A stretch of DNA of 7,780 bases from positions 1-7,780 of the forward strand of contig JBGPKH010000437.1 in NCBI GenBank assembly GCA_041485845.1, read 5' to 3'. The DNA comes from OMOG01 sp041485845. Its GTDB lineage: Bacteria; Acidobacteriota; Terriglobia; Bryobacterales; Bryobacteraceae. The notes beneath the pieces are model-generated. The model had not been told where the DNA came from. It was given only the letters and a program-made list of their open reading frames with translations, and did no database searches. The stretch's first letter is position 1. Every line of letters begins with the position of its first letter. The translations under genes were made by a program, and so were the position numbers. Positions 6,285-7,780 of this stretch are shown piece after piece.

Positions 6285-7780
6285 TCAATCGCCGAAACTG
6301 CCGACTTCCTCGCGGTCTTCCACACGCTTGGCGGCCGGGGCCGGCTTCACCACCGGCAACGGCGGCGCCGCGGCCGGCATGCTGCCGATCTGCACGAGAT
6401 CGGGACCGGGCTGTTCCTGGAGCACGTGCTCGCGGTACAGCTTCATCATGCGCTCGTTCTCGGCCTGTTCCTTTTGCTTGGCGTCGCGCGCGCGCATCTT
6501 TTCCTCGCGGGCGTTCTTGGCAATTCCCAAACGATCCAGGTCGTGCTGCTCTTCGTTGGTGACGATCGCTTCGCGCAGAACCAGGGAGTGGTCCTTGCTC
6601 TTCAACGGCACCTGCTTGCCGCCCGCGAAGATCTCGTGGCGCCCGTGCTCGTCGTACCACTTGGTGAGCGTCGCCGTCATGTGCATCTTCTCGATGATGT
6701 TCCGCCAGCCCACGCCGGTATTGTACGCGCAGAACGAAATCTCGCCTTCCTGCGTGGCGTAGGGGATGATGCACTGTTCGGTGCGTCGGAAATCGTAGTT
6801 GAACAGGTCCTGGAACCACATGCCGGCGATGAACAGGAAGTTCCAGCGGTCGCGCCGTCGCTTCTCGATGTCGTCCATCGTCCGGTCTTTGCCTACGTTG
6901 CCGTAGTTCTTGCCGGTGGCTCCAAAGGTCTTGTCCAGCTTCTTAAAGAGATCGCTTAACTTAAAGTGTGTAGGCGATTGAAAAGGATCGTAGTTACGCG
7001 CCGCAGCCAGAGACATCCCAAGGATCGAGAGCCACTTGCCGCGCGCCGCGTCGTTGACCCGCGCCACATCCCGCGCCAGTTGGTCGGCGTTCCAGAACGA
7101 GGTGACCGGCTTGGCTTCCCTGGTCTCCTTGTCCACCATCACGGCCATGCCGACGCCGCAGTTGGGGTGGCAGCCGCAGCTCAACTGGCCCCAATTGTGT
7201 TGCGGGCCGTGAACCAGGTCGCTCCAGTCGGAGAAGGTCGAGATGAAGGAAATCGGGAACCAGTCGCGCGCCGGTTCGCCGAGGCCGGTCTGATTCTTGA
7301 CGTCGTGCGCCAGGTGACTGAGGGTGTATCGCTGGGCCGCGCGGCGTTCGTCGGTGACCGCCTCGTCGCGCCCGGTGAACGACACGGGCTGGAAGGAGAG
7401 GAACGGAATCTTCTTGGGATTGTCGAGCGCGAACTGCACGATGCGGCCCACCTGCTCGTTATTAATCCCGTTGATGATGGTGATGACCGGAATGATGTCC
7501 ACGCCGTTCGCGTAGAGGTTCTCGATGGCCCGCAGCTTCACGTCGAACAGGTTGCCGACTTTGCGGTGGGCGTTGGCGGCATTGCCGATGCCGTCGAACT
7601 GGAGGTAGGCGTAGCGCAGGCCGGCATCCGCCGCTTTGCGCGCGAATTCCGGGTTCTTGGCGAACTCGATGCCGTTGGTGGCCGCCTGCACCGAGGTGTA
7701 GCCGACTTCGCGCGCGTACCGCACTGCGTCCAGGAAGAACGGCGAGATGGTCGGCTCGCCGCCCGAGAACTGCACCGACA
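6285..7780 (-). CDS. radical SAM protein, Tes/MJ0619-like, 5' end outside window
   Basis: About 498 codons are present and the frame stays open to the right edge. The GTG at 7775 is an internal Val (numbered 1 here), since SGGEPT follows at once and the CxxxCxxC cluster-binding motif must lie upstream, outside the window. Visible are GGEPT (5-9, SAM binding), TNGIEFA (33-39), YLQFDG (57-62), QPVSFTGR (129-136), a cysteine cluster CGCHPNC (Cys200, 202, 206) and CIIPYATQEGEISFC (Cys335, Cys349) within a conserved-looking NYDFRRTEQC...AYNTGVGWR segment. From memory these match the MJ0619 group, which includes tetraether lipid synthase joining lipid tails by radical C-C coupling. The cysteines suggest auxiliary Fe-S clusters. 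Residues 400-496 form an added charged helical stretch and Pro/Ala-rich linker. The true substrate is unproven; peptide or other lipid chemistry is possible. Confidence 0.9.
   Translation of the reverse strand, partial: SVQFSGGEPTISPFFLDAVRYAREVGYTSVQAATNGIEFAKNPEFARKAADAGLRYAYLQFDGIGNAANAHRKVGNLFDVKLRAIENLYANGVDIIPVITIINGINNEQVGRIVQFALDNPKKIPFLSFQPVSFTGRDEAVTDERRAAQRYTLSHLAHDVKNQTGLGEPARDWFPISFISTFSDWSDLVHGPQHNWGQLSCGCHPNCGVGMAVMVDKETREAKPVTSFWNADQLARDVARVNDAARGKWLSILGMSLAAARNYDPFQSPTHFKLSDLFKKLDKTFGATGKNYGNVGKDRTMDDIEKRRRDRWNFLFIAGMWFQDLFNYDFRRTEQCIIPYATQEGEISFCAYNTGVGWRNIIEKMHMTATLTKWYDEHGRHEIFAGGKQVPLKSKDHSLVLREAIVTNEEQHDLDRLGIAKNAREEKMRARDAKQKEQAENERMMKLYREHVLQEQPGPDLVQIGSMPAAAPPLPVVKPAPAAKRVEDREEVGSFGD

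Noticed and set aside
6147..6959. 270-codon open frame on the + strand
   Set aside because: Antisense to the radical SAM gene; composition is a mirror of the real gene with no recognisable motif.
7773..7775. GTG as the start codon of the radical SAM protein
   Set aside because: It sits immediately before the internal SGGEPT motif. The cluster-binding cysteine motif must lie upstream, so the gene is cut by the window edge.

Overview
The window is GC-rich soil-bacterium-like DNA. The gene repertoire, intergenic hairpin cassettes and a C-rich heptamer array suggest Acidobacteriota (Solibacter/Bryobacter-like). That placement is an inference from style and remembered genomes, not a search result. 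I see no transposase, integrase, tRNA, rRNA or CRISPR array.

Layout. Positions 1-150 are a tandem array of C-rich heptamers followed by three exact 15-bp units; its complementary strand carries regular G-runs able to form G-quadruplexes. A TolC-type outer-membrane efflux protein follows on the + strand (278-1585). Its last codons overlap the start of a 44-codon frame that looks like the first residues of an EmrB/DHA2-type MFS transporter and then ends abruptly (1575-1709). From there a three-gene block runs on the - strand, in transcription order: an EmrA/HlyD-type membrane fusion protein (4502-3234), an exported TPR protein (3187-1913) and a 63-residue coiled-coil protein (1897-1706). The outer-membrane and periplasmic parts of a tripartite drug efflux pump are therefore present but on opposing strands, and the inner-membrane transporter is missing except for the possible stub. 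This suggests a rearranged or decayed tolC-emrB-emrA locus.

The second half holds housekeeping and small enzyme genes: a VOC (glyoxalase-fold) protein on + (4702-5052), two back-to-back near-perfect palindromes in the convergent gap (5057-5092), a type II thymidine kinase on - (5720-5103), a second VOC protein on - (6159-5791) with a good Shine-Dalgarno, another 9-bp-stem hairpin (6217-6238), and the large C-terminal part of a radical SAM protein on - that runs off the right edge (7780-6285). The radical SAM protein has the GGEPT motif, a CxCxxxC cluster and a C-terminal C-x13-C region. From memory, it resembles the tetraether/membrane-spanning lipid synthase (Tes, MJ0619) group, and it carries an extra charged, proline/alanine-rich tail.

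Working together: the TolC and EmrA proteins could still pair with an MFS partner encoded elsewhere. The thymidine kinase and second VOC gene may be co-transcribed (70-bp gap). No complete undescribed system is evident. The best leads are the rearranged pump with its TPR/coiled-coil companions, the Tes-like radical SAM enzyme with its tail, and the repeat cassettes.
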